From NCBI GenBank assembly GCA_024640245.1, contig JAHEFH010000005.1, forward strand, positions 14,384 to 49,674: DNA of 35,291 bases, read 5' to 3'. A model generated the notes under the pieces. That model worked only from the letters and a program-made list of their open reading frames with translations. It was not told the origin of the DNA and ran no database searches. The position numbers and the translations under genes are program-made. Source of the DNA: Paracoccaceae bacterium. Its GTDB lineage: Bacteria > Pseudomonadota > Alphaproteobacteria > Rhodobacterales > Rhodobacteraceae. This document shows positions 1 through 8,544 of the stretch, piece by piece; the first letter of the stretch is position 1; the number at the start of each line of letters is the position of its first letter.

Positions 1-944
1 GCCAGCGGCCGGTACTTGTTCTCGTTCAGCGTGCGCCAGTCGCCGACCGAAATCCCGTTTACGAACTTGTTCGGGTCGAAACTCGGAGCCGAGGCGAGGG
101 CCATCAGGTCGCCGTTGCGCACATCCATGACCACGGCCGCGGCACTCTCGGTCCCCAGCCTGCGCAAGGCGAGCGACTGCAGTCGCGCATCCACGGTCAG
201 TTGCAGGTTGGCGCCCTGTGTGCTTTCCTCGCGTCCCAGTTCGCGGATCACGCGGCCGACAGAATTGACCTCGATGCGCTTGACCCCGGCACTTCCGCGC
301 AACTCGTGATCCTCTCTTACCTCGATGCCGTTCTTGCCGATCTGGAATTTCGGTATCAGCAGCAGCGGGTCGTCGTCTTCGGTGCGTTCCAGGTCATAGT
401 CGCTGACCGGTCCGACGTACCCCACGATATGGGCGAAATCCGCGCCCTTGGGATATTTGCGGAACTGGCCCTCTGCCGGCAGGATGCCGGGCAGAACGGG
501 GGCATTGGCCGACACGGCGGCGATATGTTCCCATTCCAACCCGCTGACCACCGTCACCGGAACGAAACCGCGGCGCTTCGACATCTCCTTGAGTGCGCTG
601 TCGATTTCTTCTCGAGAAAGGGGCACGATCGCCGAAAGGCGTTCCAGAACCGCTTCGGGGTCGCCGGCCTGTTCGCGCACCATTTCGATCTTGTAGATCG
701 ACGTATTGGTAGCGATCGCCTCGCCGCGCCGGTCGAATATCAGGCCGCGTGATGGCGGGATCAACCGCATGTTGACGCGATTTTCCTCGGCCAGCAGGCG
801 GAATTCCTCGCCTTTCGTGACACCGAGTTGCCGCATCCGCCACCCCAGCAGGCCGACCACCGCCAACTGGCTGCCGAACAGGATCAAGCTGCGCCGGTTC
901 AGGCGCGACCGCAGTTTCTGGGCAGAGGATTTGCTTTGCTTCAT
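1..944 (-). CDS. mrdA: Penicillin-binding protein 2 (elongasome transpeptidase), 3' part cut by window edge
   Basis: This ORF is absent from the ORF track because it runs off the left edge; I translated it from the ATG at 944. About 314 residues are visible. There is a basic N-terminus (MKQSKSSAQKLRSRLNRR), one membrane segment (about residues 20-36, LILFGSQLAVVGLLGW) and then the PBP dimerisation domain with the class B signature RGLIFDRRG. The transpeptidase domain with its catalytic Ser-x-x-Lys lies beyond the edge. The family crosslinks lateral-wall peptidoglycan in the periplasm together with RodA and MreBCD. The start overlaps the mreD stop by four bases (ATGA), so the two are translationally coupled. 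The order mreB-mreC-mreD-mrdA is the usual one; rodA would be expected next, outside the window. Confidence 0.95.
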   Translation of the reverse strand, partial: MKQSKSSAQKLRSRLNRRSLILFGSQLAVVGLLGWRMRQLGVTKGEEFRLLAEENRVNMRLIPPSRGLIFDRRGEAIATNTSIYKIEMVREQAGDPEAVLERLSAIVPLSREEIDSALKEMSKRRGFVPVTVVSGLEWEHIAAVSANAPVLPGILPAEGQFRKYPKGADFAHIVGYVGPVSDYDLERTEDDDPLLLIPKFQIGKNGIEVREDHELRGSAGVKRIEVNSVGRVIRELGREESTQGANLQLTVDARLQSLALRRLGTESAAAVVMDVRNGDLMALASAPSFDPNKFVNGISVGDWRTLNENKYRPL

Positions 945-1480
945 GACCGCGCCGACATTCCCGCAAAATCCCGCTGCACCGGTTTCTGGACGCCAAAGAC
1001 GACATTCAGGAAAAGCACGACCAGAGGATAGACTGTTATGGTGAAGATGATCATCGGCAGCAGGAGGGTCAGCGGTTCGCGCGGAACGAAGAGTGCGATG
1101 CGCAGGGCGTAGTCCGCCGCGCTGGCCGCACCGAAAAGGCCGGCGAACCAGATCCATTCCGACAGGAACAGCATCTCGCGCACTTCGCTGCGAGAGTTGC
1201 GCACCAGCTCTGATATCGCAAGTACAACGAGGGTCCAGAGACCCAGCGGCTGCTGCAACAGAATGTCATTGAGCAAAAACAGCACGACGACGAGCACCAT
1301 CGGCAGGGCGCGGGGGCGCCGCACGAGCAACGCGACCATCAGCGCGAACAGGATATCGGGCGGTGCTATCTGACCCGGCATCAGGTCGAGCGGGATCAGG
1401 CGTACGAAAAGAACGATCGCGAAGGCCGCGGTGAACAGGATACCCACCCGCAGATTTTTTATCCTCGCTGCCTTTTTCAT
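941..1480 (-). CDS. mreD: Rod shape-determining membrane protein MreD
   Basis: 179 residues, almost wholly hydrophobic after a basic start (MKKAARIKNLR), with about five predicted membrane segments, which matches the family's size and topology. MreD is an integral membrane partner of MreC and MreB in the lateral-wall elongation complex. Sequence identity within the family is low, so the call rests on topology, length and position between mreC and mrdA. The start overlaps the mreC stop (ATGA at 1477-1480) and its own stop overlaps the mrdA start (941-944), a sign of coupled translation within one operon. Confidence 0.9.
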   Translation of the reverse strand: MKKAARIKNLRVGILFTAAFAIVLFVRLIPLDLMPGQIAPPDILFALMVALLVRRPRALPMVLVVVLFLLNDILLQQPLGLWTLVVLAISELVRNSRSEVREMLFLSEWIWFAGLFGAASAADYALRIALFVPREPLTLLLPMIIFTITVYPLVVLFLNVVFGVQKPVQRDFAGMSARS

Positions 1481-2409
1481 TGCGCAACCCCTTCTTCCGC
1501 TGCCGAGGCCGGGGTCATTTCTGACCGTTCGGAGCCGGCCAGCGGCGGGAACTCCGGCCCGATCAGCCGGTCGGGGTTGTTGATCGGCGCGGTCGGTTCG
1601 AATCGGATGATGCGCAGGAACTCGAGCCGCCGGTAATCCGCCGACAGGCGCACCCGCAGCCGTCCATTGGCCCCCTGCGTGACCTGTCCGATCAGCAACC
1701 CGTTCGGGAATACGCCGCCGTCGCCCGAGGTCACGACACGGTCACCGGGCTGAACGCGATCGGAATTCTCCAGAAAGTCCAGCGGCGGCAACAGGCTGTT
1801 GTCTCCGGTCAGAATGGCGCGCTGGTCGAAAGGTTTGATCAGGACCGGAATATGGCTGTTGGTGTCGGTGACGAAGATCACGCGGCTGCTGTTCCGCCCG
1901 ACGCCCGAGATGCGGCCCACCAGACCCAGACCGTCCATCGCCGGCCAGCCGTCCTTGACGCCGTCGCGCGACCCGATGTTGATCAGGGCCGACTGCCGGA
2001 ACGGGCTGCCGGCATCGGTCAGAACCACGCCCGTCAGATAGCTTAGTTTCGGGTTCAGCCGCACTTTGTTCAGGTCGAGGAGCTTGGCGTTCTTCTGCTC
2101 CAGTTGCAGGGCGGCTTCACGCCAGGCCTTCATCTGCTGCAGTTCCTGACGAAGGTCCTGATTTTGCTGGTAAATCTGGGTGTAAGATTGGAAATCCGCT
2201 ACCATCCGCGCGGCCTTGGTCACCGGTTGCAGCGCCCAGTCCATATTTGGCACCAGACGGTCCACGACCGCGATGCGCAGGCGCTCTGCTCGCGGGTTGT
2301 CGATGCGCCACAGCAGCACGAGACCGGTCAGGAACATAAGCAGCAAAAAGAAGCCGAGCCGCCGAAGGGATCTGGCGAAGCTTATGTCGTTGTCGTCTCT
2401 CTTTGCCAC
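1477..2409 (-). CDS. mreC: Rod shape-determining protein MreC
   Basis: 310 residues. A short cytoplasmic N-terminus is followed by one membrane anchor (about residues 15-33, LGFFLLLMFLTGLVLLWRI), a coiled-coil stretch (about 70-110, Gln/Glu/Leu rich: QQNQDLRQELQQMKAWREAA) and a periplasmic beta domain with family-like motifs such as GSRDGVKDGWPAMDGLGLVGRI and VVTSGDGGVFPNGLLIGQV. The tail (about 285-310) is rich in Ser, Glu and Ala and probably disordered. MreC links cytoplasmic MreB to the periplasmic PBPs. It begins 27 bases after the mreB stop and overlaps mreD, consistent with one transcript from upstream of mreB. Confidence 0.95.
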   Translation of the reverse strand: MAKRDDNDISFARSLRRLGFFLLLMFLTGLVLLWRIDNPRAERLRIAVVDRLVPNMDWALQPVTKAARMVADFQSYTQIYQQNQDLRQELQQMKAWREAALQLEQKNAKLLDLNKVRLNPKLSYLTGVVLTDAGSPFRQSALINIGSRDGVKDGWPAMDGLGLVGRISGVGRNSSRVIFVTDTNSHIPVLIKPFDQRAILTGDNSLLPPLDFLENSDRVQPGDRVVTSGDGGVFPNGLLIGQVTQGANGRLRVRLSADYRRLEFLRIIRFEPTAPINNPDRLIGPEFPPLAGSERSEMTPASAAEEGVAQ

Positions 2410-2436
2410 TTGTCTCCCCGAGCCTCTGGGTGCGAC

Positions 2437-3477
<1,041 letters not shown>

Positions 3478-3521
3478 TTATAAACCCTTTTTGTCAGCAG
3501 AAAACGCTTCTACCGGTCCTC

Positions 3522-3564
3522 GTTTATCAATAAACATATACGGTCGATAGGCTCTATCCGTAAA
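3522..3564 (-). promoter_or_regulatory. Candidate mreB promoter with palindrome at the start site
   Basis: On the minus strand TTTACG (3564-3559) and TATATG (3540-3535) are separated by 18 bases. Directly after the -10 lies the perfect inverted repeat GTTTATTGATAAAC (3535-3522), which would cover the transcription start. The hexamers are seen; promoter use and any operator role are inferred. The gap between leuA and mreB holds nothing else except the leuA terminator. Confidence 0.4.
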
Positions 3565-3628
3565 GGGGCAGTGGCGGGGAAAACTCGGCGTAATCTTGCC
3601 AATTGCACTGTTTTTTGGCGGCCCAATC

Positions 3629-3661
3629 GAAAACGGGGCAGAGACTTCGCCCTTGCCCCGT
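3629..3661 (-). terminator. Intrinsic terminator of leuA
   Basis: On the minus strand, ACGGGGCA and TGCCCCGT form a perfect 8-bp stem around a 13-base loop, followed by TTTTCG. It starts 9 bases after the leuA stop and separates leuA from mreB, which is transcribed in the same direction. Confidence 0.75.
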
Positions 3662-3670
3662 GATCCTTGT

Positions 3671-5233
3671 CTACTTCGACGTCGACATCTGTGCGTTGAA
3701 CACAGGTTTTTGCCGCCGGACGATCAATTTGTTCAGCGCGTGGACGTAAGCCTTGGCGCTGGCGACCACTGTATCGGTGTCGGCGGACTGTCCGGTAACG
3801 ATTCGCCCGTCCTCTTCCATCCGAACACTGACGGTTGCCTGCGCGTCGGTTCCCTCGGTCACCGCATGCACCTGATAGAGCTGCAGGCGGACATTGTGAG
3901 GGTACAGCGCCTTGACGGCGTTGAAGGTCGCGTCCACCGGTCCGTCGCCCTGCGCCGTGGTCTGGAAGTCCTTGCCGTCGATGGTCAGGGTCAGGTCGGC
4001 GGATTGCGGTGCTTCGGTGCCGCAGATCACACGCAGGAATTTTACCTTCAGGTGCTCGCTGCCCGCCTCTGACGTGCTGTCTGTCATCAGCGCAATCAGG
4101 TCCTCGTCATAGACTTCCTTCTTGCGGTCGGCGAGCTCCTTGAAGCGGACGAACACGTCCTTCAACTGGTTGTCGCCGAGTTCGTAGCCCAGATCCTTCA
4201 GCTTGGCCCGCAATGCGGCCCGGCCCGAATGCTTGCCGAGCGGCAGCGAGGAAGACGACAGCCCGATATCCTGCGGGCGCATGATCTCGAAGGTTTCGGC
4301 GTTTTTCAGCATACCGTCCTGATGGATGCCGCTTTCGTGCGCAAAAGCATTTTTTCCGACGATCGCCTTGTTGTGCTGCACCGCAAAACCGGAGACAGCC
4401 GCGACACGGCGGCTGATATTCATGATCTTTGTAGTGTCGACGCCGGTGGAATAGGGCATGATGTCGTTGCGTACGCGCAAAGCCATAACAACCTCTTCCA
4501 ACGCTGTGTTGCCGGCGCGCTCGCCGAGGCCGTTGATCGTGCACTCGATCTGGCGCGCACCGCCCTCGACGGCGGCCAGCGCGTTGGCGGTCGCCATGCC
4601 GAGGTCGTTGTGACAATGCGTGGCGAAGATGATCTTGTCGGCACCCGGCACCTTGTTGATCAACATGCGGATCAGGTCGGCGCTCTCGCGGGGCGCGGTA
4701 TAGCCCACAGTATCGGGAATGTTGATCGTCGTGGCGCCAGCCTTGATGGCGGTTTCGACCGTGCGGCAGAGGTAATCCTCTTCCGTCCGCGTCGCATCCA
4801 TCGGCGACCATTGCACATTGTCGCAAAGGTTTCGGGCGCGGGTCACGGTGTCGTGGATGCGCGCGATCATATCGTCCTGCGACAGCGCCGTGATGTCGCG
4901 GTGCAGCGGAGAGGTGCCGATGAAGGTGTGGATACGCGGCTGGCGGGCGTATTTGACGGCCTCCCAGCAACGGTCGATATCCTTGTAGTTGGCGCGTGCG
5001 AGGCCGCAGATCACTGCGTTTTTCGAGCGTTCCGCGATTTCCGAAACCGCCTTGAAATCGCCTTCGGAGGCAATCGGGAAACCGGCTTCGATAATATCGA
5101 CGCCCATCTCGTCGAGCAGTTCGGCGATCTCCAGCTTTTCGTTGTGGTTCATGGTCGCGCCGGGGCTTTGCTCGCCATCACGGAGTGTCGTGTCGAATAT
5201 CAACACGCGGTCTTGCTTGGAATTCTTTGTCAT
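3671..5233 (-). CDS. leuA: 2-isopropylmalate synthase
   Basis: 520 residues. Condenses acetyl-CoA with 2-oxoisovalerate, the first committed step of leucine synthesis, in the cytoplasm. The TIM-barrel start has the DRE-type motif (FDTTLRDGEQSPGATM, about residues 14-29), the metal-binding HCHND motif is present (about 205) and GLGERAGN follows. After about residue 390 there is a C-terminal LeuA dimer/regulatory domain (TIDGKDFQTTAQGDGPVDATFNAVKAL), the leucine feedback site in this family. Length fits the standard form. It stands alone rather than in a leuABCD operon. Upstream is a Leu-rich leader ORF with alternative pairings, suggesting leucine-sensitive control in addition to feedback inhibition. 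The SD is AGAGA, about 9 bases before the ATG. Confidence 0.97.
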   Translation of the reverse strand: MTKNSKQDRVLIFDTTLRDGEQSPGATMNHNEKLEIAELLDEMGVDIIEAGFPIASEGDFKAVSEIAERSKNAVICGLARANYKDIDRCWEAVKYARQPRIHTFIGTSPLHRDITALSQDDMIARIHDTVTRARNLCDNVQWSPMDATRTEEDYLCRTVETAIKAGATTINIPDTVGYTAPRESADLIRMLINKVPGADKIIFATHCHNDLGMATANALAAVEGGARQIECTINGLGERAGNTALEEVVMALRVRNDIMPYSTGVDTTKIMNISRRVAAVSGFAVQHNKAIVGKNAFAHESGIHQDGMLKNAETFEIMRPQDIGLSSSSLPLGKHSGRAALRAKLKDLGYELGDNQLKDVFVRFKELADRKKEVYDEDLIALMTDSTSEAGSEHLKVKFLRVICGTEAPQSADLTLTIDGKDFQTTAQGDGPVDATFNAVKALYPHNVRLQLYQVHAVTEGTDAQATVSVRMEEDGRIVTGQSADTDTVVASAKAYVHALNKLIVRRQKPVFNAQMSTSK

Positions 5234-5241
5234 GATTTTAT

Positions 5242-5333
5242 CTCTGATTTACTTAGCTTTTCGGAATGTACCGGCGCGAATTTCACCCCCCGAGCGCGCG
5301 CGCCGTATCCGACACGCTCAGAGGTTGCTAAGT
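5242..5333 (-). promoter_or_regulatory. Candidate leucine attenuator with mutually exclusive pairings before leuA
   Basis: In the leuA leader RNA the end of the small leader ORF can pair with sequence just before leuA in two competing ways. ACTTAGC (5333-5327) matches GCTAAGT (5257-5251), and CTCTGA (5323-5318, the last Leu codon and stop) matches TCAGAG (5247-5242), which contains the leuA SD. The order of the arms makes these two pairings cross, so they exclude each other or form a pseudoknot. Two inner stems, GAGCG/CGCTC (5319-5315 with 5296-5292) and CGGCGCG/CGCGCCG (5305-5299 with 5278-5272), flank each other. There is no U-tract, so control of translation rather than termination is the better guess. 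Confidence 0.45.
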
Positions 5334-5398
5334 AGGATTAGCGCAACAGCGAAGGCCGCCAGAGGGGCGGTAAACAATTCGGTAGTATGTGCGCTCAT
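5318..5398 (-). CDS. Leu-rich 26-residue leader peptide ORF upstream of leuA
   Basis: Too short for the ORF track. The ORF starts MSAHTTELFTAPLAA and ends ALILLSNL before TGA, 85 bases upstream of the leuA ATG. Six of 26 residues are Leu, and the last seven are LILLSNL plus a preceding Leu-rich context, coded CTA-ATC-CTA-CTT-AGC-AAC-CTC; CTA is normally a rare codon in GC-rich alphaproteobacteria. This is what a leucine attenuator leader peptide looks like. A possible alternative start is the ATG at 5404, two codons upstream. No strong SD is visible, but TTATAA lies only about 15 bases upstream of 5404, so a leaderless transcript is possible. It could instead be a small hydrophobic membrane peptide. 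Confidence 0.5.
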   Translation of the reverse strand: MSAHTTELFTAPLAAFAVALILLSNL

Positions 5399-5430
5399 TA
5401 ACATGACCGGAACTTATAAGCCGATTTTCG

Positions 5431-5460
5431 GGAAAGAAAAGGGCCGATGTGGCCCTTTCT
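5431..5460 (-). terminator. Strong hairpin terminator upstream of the leuA leader
   Basis: Minus strand AAAGGGCC-ACATC-GGCCCTTT is a perfect 8-bp stem with a 5-base loop, followed by TCTTTCC, so it reads as an intrinsic terminator in the minus direction. No protein gene lies upstream on the minus strand (the next gene, at 5674, is on plus), so what it terminates is unclear: a short RNA starting within about 5460-5560, or a premature leuA transcript. See findings. Confidence 0.6.
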
Positions 5461-5563
5461 GAAAATTCCTGTTTCGTAGCATCGAAATTCCGCTTCGTTC
5501 GTGCACTGGGTCGCCCATCCCCAGGTTCCGGAAAAATATAGGTGCGACCGTACGTCGCAAAGT

Positions 5564-5592
5564 TTGACACAATTTTGTTATCGGTCAATACT
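5564..5592 (+). promoter_or_regulatory. Sigma70-type promoter of the universal stress protein gene
   Basis: TTGACA (5564-5569) is a perfect -35, followed by 17 bases and AATACT (5587-5592) as -10. The predicted start is near 5599, about 75 bases before the GTG of the stress protein gene. The same bases read on minus give TTGACC, 17 bases, AAACTT, a much weaker match. Confidence 0.65.
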
Positions 5593-5673
5593 TCCCGCTA
5601 ACGGAAGGGTCGCCGGAATTTAAACGGCATAGAAAATTTCAATTAAATCCCGATCCGTGAAAAGGAGAGACTA

Positions 5674-6111
5674 GTGTCATCAAAAATAGTTGTTGGCCTC
5701 GACGGTAGCGCATCAGGAGATCGCGCCGTGGCCTATGCCAAGAAAATGGCGAAGCTGATTGGAAAATGTGAGATAGTATTAGTGCATGTAATTGAGTGGT
5801 CGCCTTACTCGTTCCAGACCCCTGAAGAAAACGCCATGCGCCACAAGCGCCGCGAAGAGGAGCTCACGCAGGCAACGACCCGGATTATCGATCCGGCGGT
5901 GCAGGCGCTGAAGAAGGACGGCTTCAATGTCAAAGGCATCGTCCGCCACGGAGACGTTACAGACCTTCTGAACAAGGTCGCCGTCGACGAGGGGGCCGAC
6001 CAGATTGTCGTTGCCCGATCTTCCGAGCATGGATTTGTGGAGCGTATTTTCGGCTCTTCGACCGTAAAACTGGTGGCGCATGCAAGCGTGCCGGTCACGG
6101 TAGTGGTATAA
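5674..6111 (+). CDS. Universal stress protein (UspA family)
   Basis: 145 residues forming a single Usp domain: the opening beta strand KIVVGLDGSASGDRAVAYA, the middle HGDVTDLLNKVAVDEGADQIVVARS and the closing strand SVPVTVVV. The start is GTG, fixed by the SD AAGGAGAG seven bases upstream. The usual ATP-loop pattern G-x2-G-x9-G-S is only partly kept (ARSSEHGFVERIFGSST), so nucleotide binding is doubtful. It ends 10 bases before the symporter gene, so the two probably share the promoter at 5564; a Usp paired with a transporter suggests a modulator of transport, which is inference. Confidence 0.92.
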   Translation: MSSKIVVGLDGSASGDRAVAYAKKMAKLIGKCEIVLVHVIEWSPYSFQTPEENAMRHKRREEELTQATTRIIDPAVQALKKDGFNVKGIVRHGDVTDLLNKVAVDEGADQIVVARSSEHGFVERIFGSSTVKLVAHASVPVTVVV

Positions 6112-6121
6112 GGGAATTAAA

Positions 6122-7687
6122 ATGAAACTTTTCAACACAGCGGCCCTTGCAGGGCTGGCGGCTATTGCGTCCGCACCTGCGGCCATAGCGCAGGAAGCGC
6201 AATCCATCGACCAGAAGGTGAACGAGGTTTTCGCGAACCTCACTGGTCCATTTGTAAGCCTGATCTTCGCCCCGTTGCCGGGCACGAGTTTTCCATGGAT
6301 CGTGATGTGGCTGGTGATCGCTGCATCGGTCTTTACAATCTATTTCGGGTTTATCCAGTTCCGCGCCTTCATGATGTCGATCAGCATCGTCAAGGGCGAC
6401 TACTCCGATCCCAACGACGCGGGCGAGGTCAGCCACTTTCAGGCGCTTACGACGGCGCTTTCAGGGACGGTCGGCCTCGGAAACATCGCGGGTGTCGCGG
6501 TCGCCGTGGGTATCGGCGGACCAGGTGCCACTTTCTGGATGATCCTCGCGGGTCTTCTGGGCATGGCGTCCAAGTTCACCGAATGTACGCTGGGCGTAAA
6601 ATACCGGAACGAATATGCCGATGGCACGGTTTCCGGCGGCCCGATGTACTACATGTCCAAGGGCTTCGAGGAACGCGGCCTTCCGGCGGGCAAATTCCTG
6701 GCGGTGCTGTTCGCGATTTTCTGTATTCTCGGCGCGCTGGGCGGCGGCAACATGTTCCAGGCCAATCAGGCGCACCAGCAGATCGCCGGTGTCGTAGGTG
6801 ACTTTCCCGGGTGGATTACGGGGCTCATCTTCGCCGGCGTGGTATTCGCTGTGATTGTTGGCGGGATCAAGTCGATTGCGCGCGTGACGGAAAAGGTCGT
6901 TCCCTTCATGGGGATTCTCTACGTCGGCACGGCATTGATCATTCTGCTGGTAAACTATGACAAGATCGGGTGGGCATTCGGCCAGATTTTCGCGGGCGCT
7001 TTCACCGGTCTCGGTGTTGCCGGCGGTATGGTCGGCGCGCTGATCCAGGGCTTCAAACGGGCTGCCTTCTCGAACGAGGCCGGCGTCGGTTCCGCCGCGA
7101 TCGCCCACTCTGCGGTCCGGACGAAAGAGCCGATCACCGAAGGCTTCGTGTCCCTGCTGGAGCCGTTCATCGATACGGTTGTCATCTGTACGATGACGGC
7201 TCTGGTGATCGTGATCACCGGTCAATTGATGATCGACCCGGCCACGGGCAACTACATGACCGAGGGCGGCACGATCCAGACTATCGGCGGTGTTTCCGGC
7301 GTGTCCCTGACATCCGCTGCATTCGCGAGCGCCTTCAGCTGGTTCCCGTACGTGCTGGTGATCGCGGTGATCCTGTTCGCCTTCTCGACCATGATTTCAT
7401 GGTCTTACTACGGCCTGAAAGCATGGACGTACCTGTTCGGGGAAGGGCAGACGACAGAGCTGATCTTCAAGCTGATGTTCTGCGTCTTCGTGGTGATCGG
7501 TGCAGCGGCCAACCTCGGTCCCGTCATCGACTTCTCGGATGCGGCGATCTTTGCCATGGCGGTCGTGAACATCACGGCGCTGTACTTCCTGATGCCGATC
7601 GTGAAACGCGAATTGGATTCCTTCCTGTCGCGTGTCAAGTCGGGCGAAATCAAGAAGTTCAAGGGGTCCGGCGCACCGGCCGAATAA
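6122..7687 (+). CDS. Sodium/cation:alanine-glycine symporter (AGCS family)
   Basis: 521 residues with about ten membrane segments and AGCS-typical blocks: LSGTVGLGNIAGVAVAVGIGGPGATFWM, GVKYRNEYADGTVSGGPMYYM, AFSNEAGVGSAAIAHSA and FSTMISWSYYGLKAW. The family imports alanine or glycine with Na+ or H+ across the inner membrane. An N-terminal hydrophobic stretch with an AIAQEA cleavage-like site (about residues 1-25) looks like a signal peptide ahead of the transporter core. The SD AAGGGAA precedes the ATG and the gene directly follows the stress protein. A clear terminator closes the unit. Exact substrate is not readable from the sequence. Confidence 0.93.
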   Translation: MKLFNTAALAGLAAIASAPAAIAQEAQSIDQKVNEVFANLTGPFVSLIFAPLPGTSFPWIVMWLVIAASVFTIYFGFIQFRAFMMSISIVKGDYSDPNDAGEVSHFQALTTALSGTVGLGNIAGVAVAVGIGGPGATFWMILAGLLGMASKFTECTLGVKYRNEYADGTVSGGPMYYMSKGFEERGLPAGKFLAVLFAIFCILGALGGGNMFQANQAHQQIAGVVGDFPGWITGLIFAGVVFAVIVGGIKSIARVTEKVVPFMGILYVGTALIILLVNYDKIGWAFGQIFAGAFTGLGVAGGMVGALIQGFKRAAFSNEAGVGSAAIAHSAVRTKEPITEGFVSLLEPFIDTVVICTMTALVIVITGQLMIDPATGNYMTEGGTIQTIGGVSGVSLTSAAFASAFSWFPYVLVIAVILFAFSTMISWSYYGLKAWTYLFGEGQTTELIFKLMFCVFVVIGAAANLGPVIDFSDAAIFAMAVVNITALYFLMPIVKRELDSFLSRVKSGEIKKFKGSGAPAE

Positions 7688-7714
7688 GGCGTAAATCGCT
7701 GATCAAAAAGCAGG

Positions 7715-7741
7715 AAGGCGGCCCTCCGGGGTCGCCTTTTT
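7715..7741 (+). terminator. Intrinsic terminator after the symporter gene
   Basis: AAGGCG pairs with CGCCTT, with an inner CCC/GGG pairing, followed directly by a run of T (TTTTT counting the arm end). It lies 28 bases after the symporter stop. Confidence 0.8.
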
Positions 7742-7817
7742 CGCGAAATACCGCCTGTTCGGAATTTTTGGATGTCCAACGTTTTCCGCGGCCGGAATTC
7801 GCACTAGTTTCACTTTC

Positions 7818-8519
7818 ATGAGCAGCAATTTCAAAACACTCGATACCGGGACCCGCGCCCTGATCGTCGGTGCCTCGGGAGGCATCGGCCGTGCCGTAAC
7901 GCTGGCGCTGGGCGATATCTGCGGCATGGCGGGCCTCGTTACGGCCTCGCGTTCCGCCGACGGGTTGGAAATATCCGACGAGGGCTCGGTCCGCAGTTTC
8001 GCCGCCACTCTGGACGGGTCGTTTGACCTGATCCTGATCGCCACCGGCGCGCTGGAGCTTGCCGGGCAGGGGCCGGAAAAATCCGTCATGGCCATGACGC
8101 CGGAAGCTCTGCGCGCGCAGTTCGAGACGAACGCGCTGGGGCCGGCCCTGCTGATCAAGCATCTGCACGGGTTTCTGCCGCGGCATCGCCGCGGAGTGAT
8201 CGCAACATTGTCGGCGCGGGTTGGTTCCATCGGCGACAACCGCCTCGGCGGCTGGATATCCTATCGCGCGGCCAAGGCGGCGCTAAACCAGATCGTGCAT
8301 ACCTCTGCGATTGAAATTGCGCGCAAGAGACCGGAGGCAATCTGCGTCGCAATGCATCCCGGAACGGTGCGTACGCCGCTTACGAACAAATTCGTCGGCG
8401 GCAATCCGGCGGTGGACCCGCCGGAAGCGGCGCTGAACCTTCTGCGTGTGCTTGACGGGCTTAGCCCAGCGGATAACGGCGGGTTCTTCGACTGGCGCGG
8501 CGACAGTATCGTCTGGTAG
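7818..8519 (+). CDS. Short-chain dehydrogenase/reductase (CsgA/C-factor-like)
   Basis: 233 residues with a Rossmann fold. The nucleotide loop is GASGGIG (about residues 18-24), the NAG-region equivalent is NALGP, the catalytic Ser is in ATLSARVG and the Tyr/Lys pair is in YRAAK. MHPGTVRTPL, typical of C-factor-like SDRs, follows. It probably uses NAD(P)H to reduce a carbonyl in the cytoplasm; the substrate is unknown. It sits alone between the symporter terminator and the convergent MORN gene. Confidence 0.9.
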   Translation: MSSNFKTLDTGTRALIVGASGGIGRAVTLALGDICGMAGLVTASRSADGLEISDEGSVRSFAATLDGSFDLILIATGALELAGQGPEKSVMAMTPEALRAQFETNALGPALLIKHLHGFLPRHRRGVIATLSARVGSIGDNRLGGWISYRAAKAALNQIVHTSAIEIARKRPEAICVAMHPGTVRTPLTNKFVGGNPAVDPPEAALNLLRVLDGLSPADNGGFFDWRGDSIVW

Positions 8520-8544
8520 GTTTGTCCGGCAAGGCCGCGTGGGC

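Noticed and set aside
4229-5335. 368-codon plus-strand ORF opposite leuA
   Set aside because: Shadow of the well-conserved leuA; composition rich in His, Arg and Asp as expected for antisense of a GC-rich gene.
5328-5588. 86-codon minus ORF upstream of leuA
   Set aside because: It runs through the terminator hairpin and promoter region, lacks an SD and does not look protein-like; the shorter Leu-rich ORF in another frame is a better candidate.
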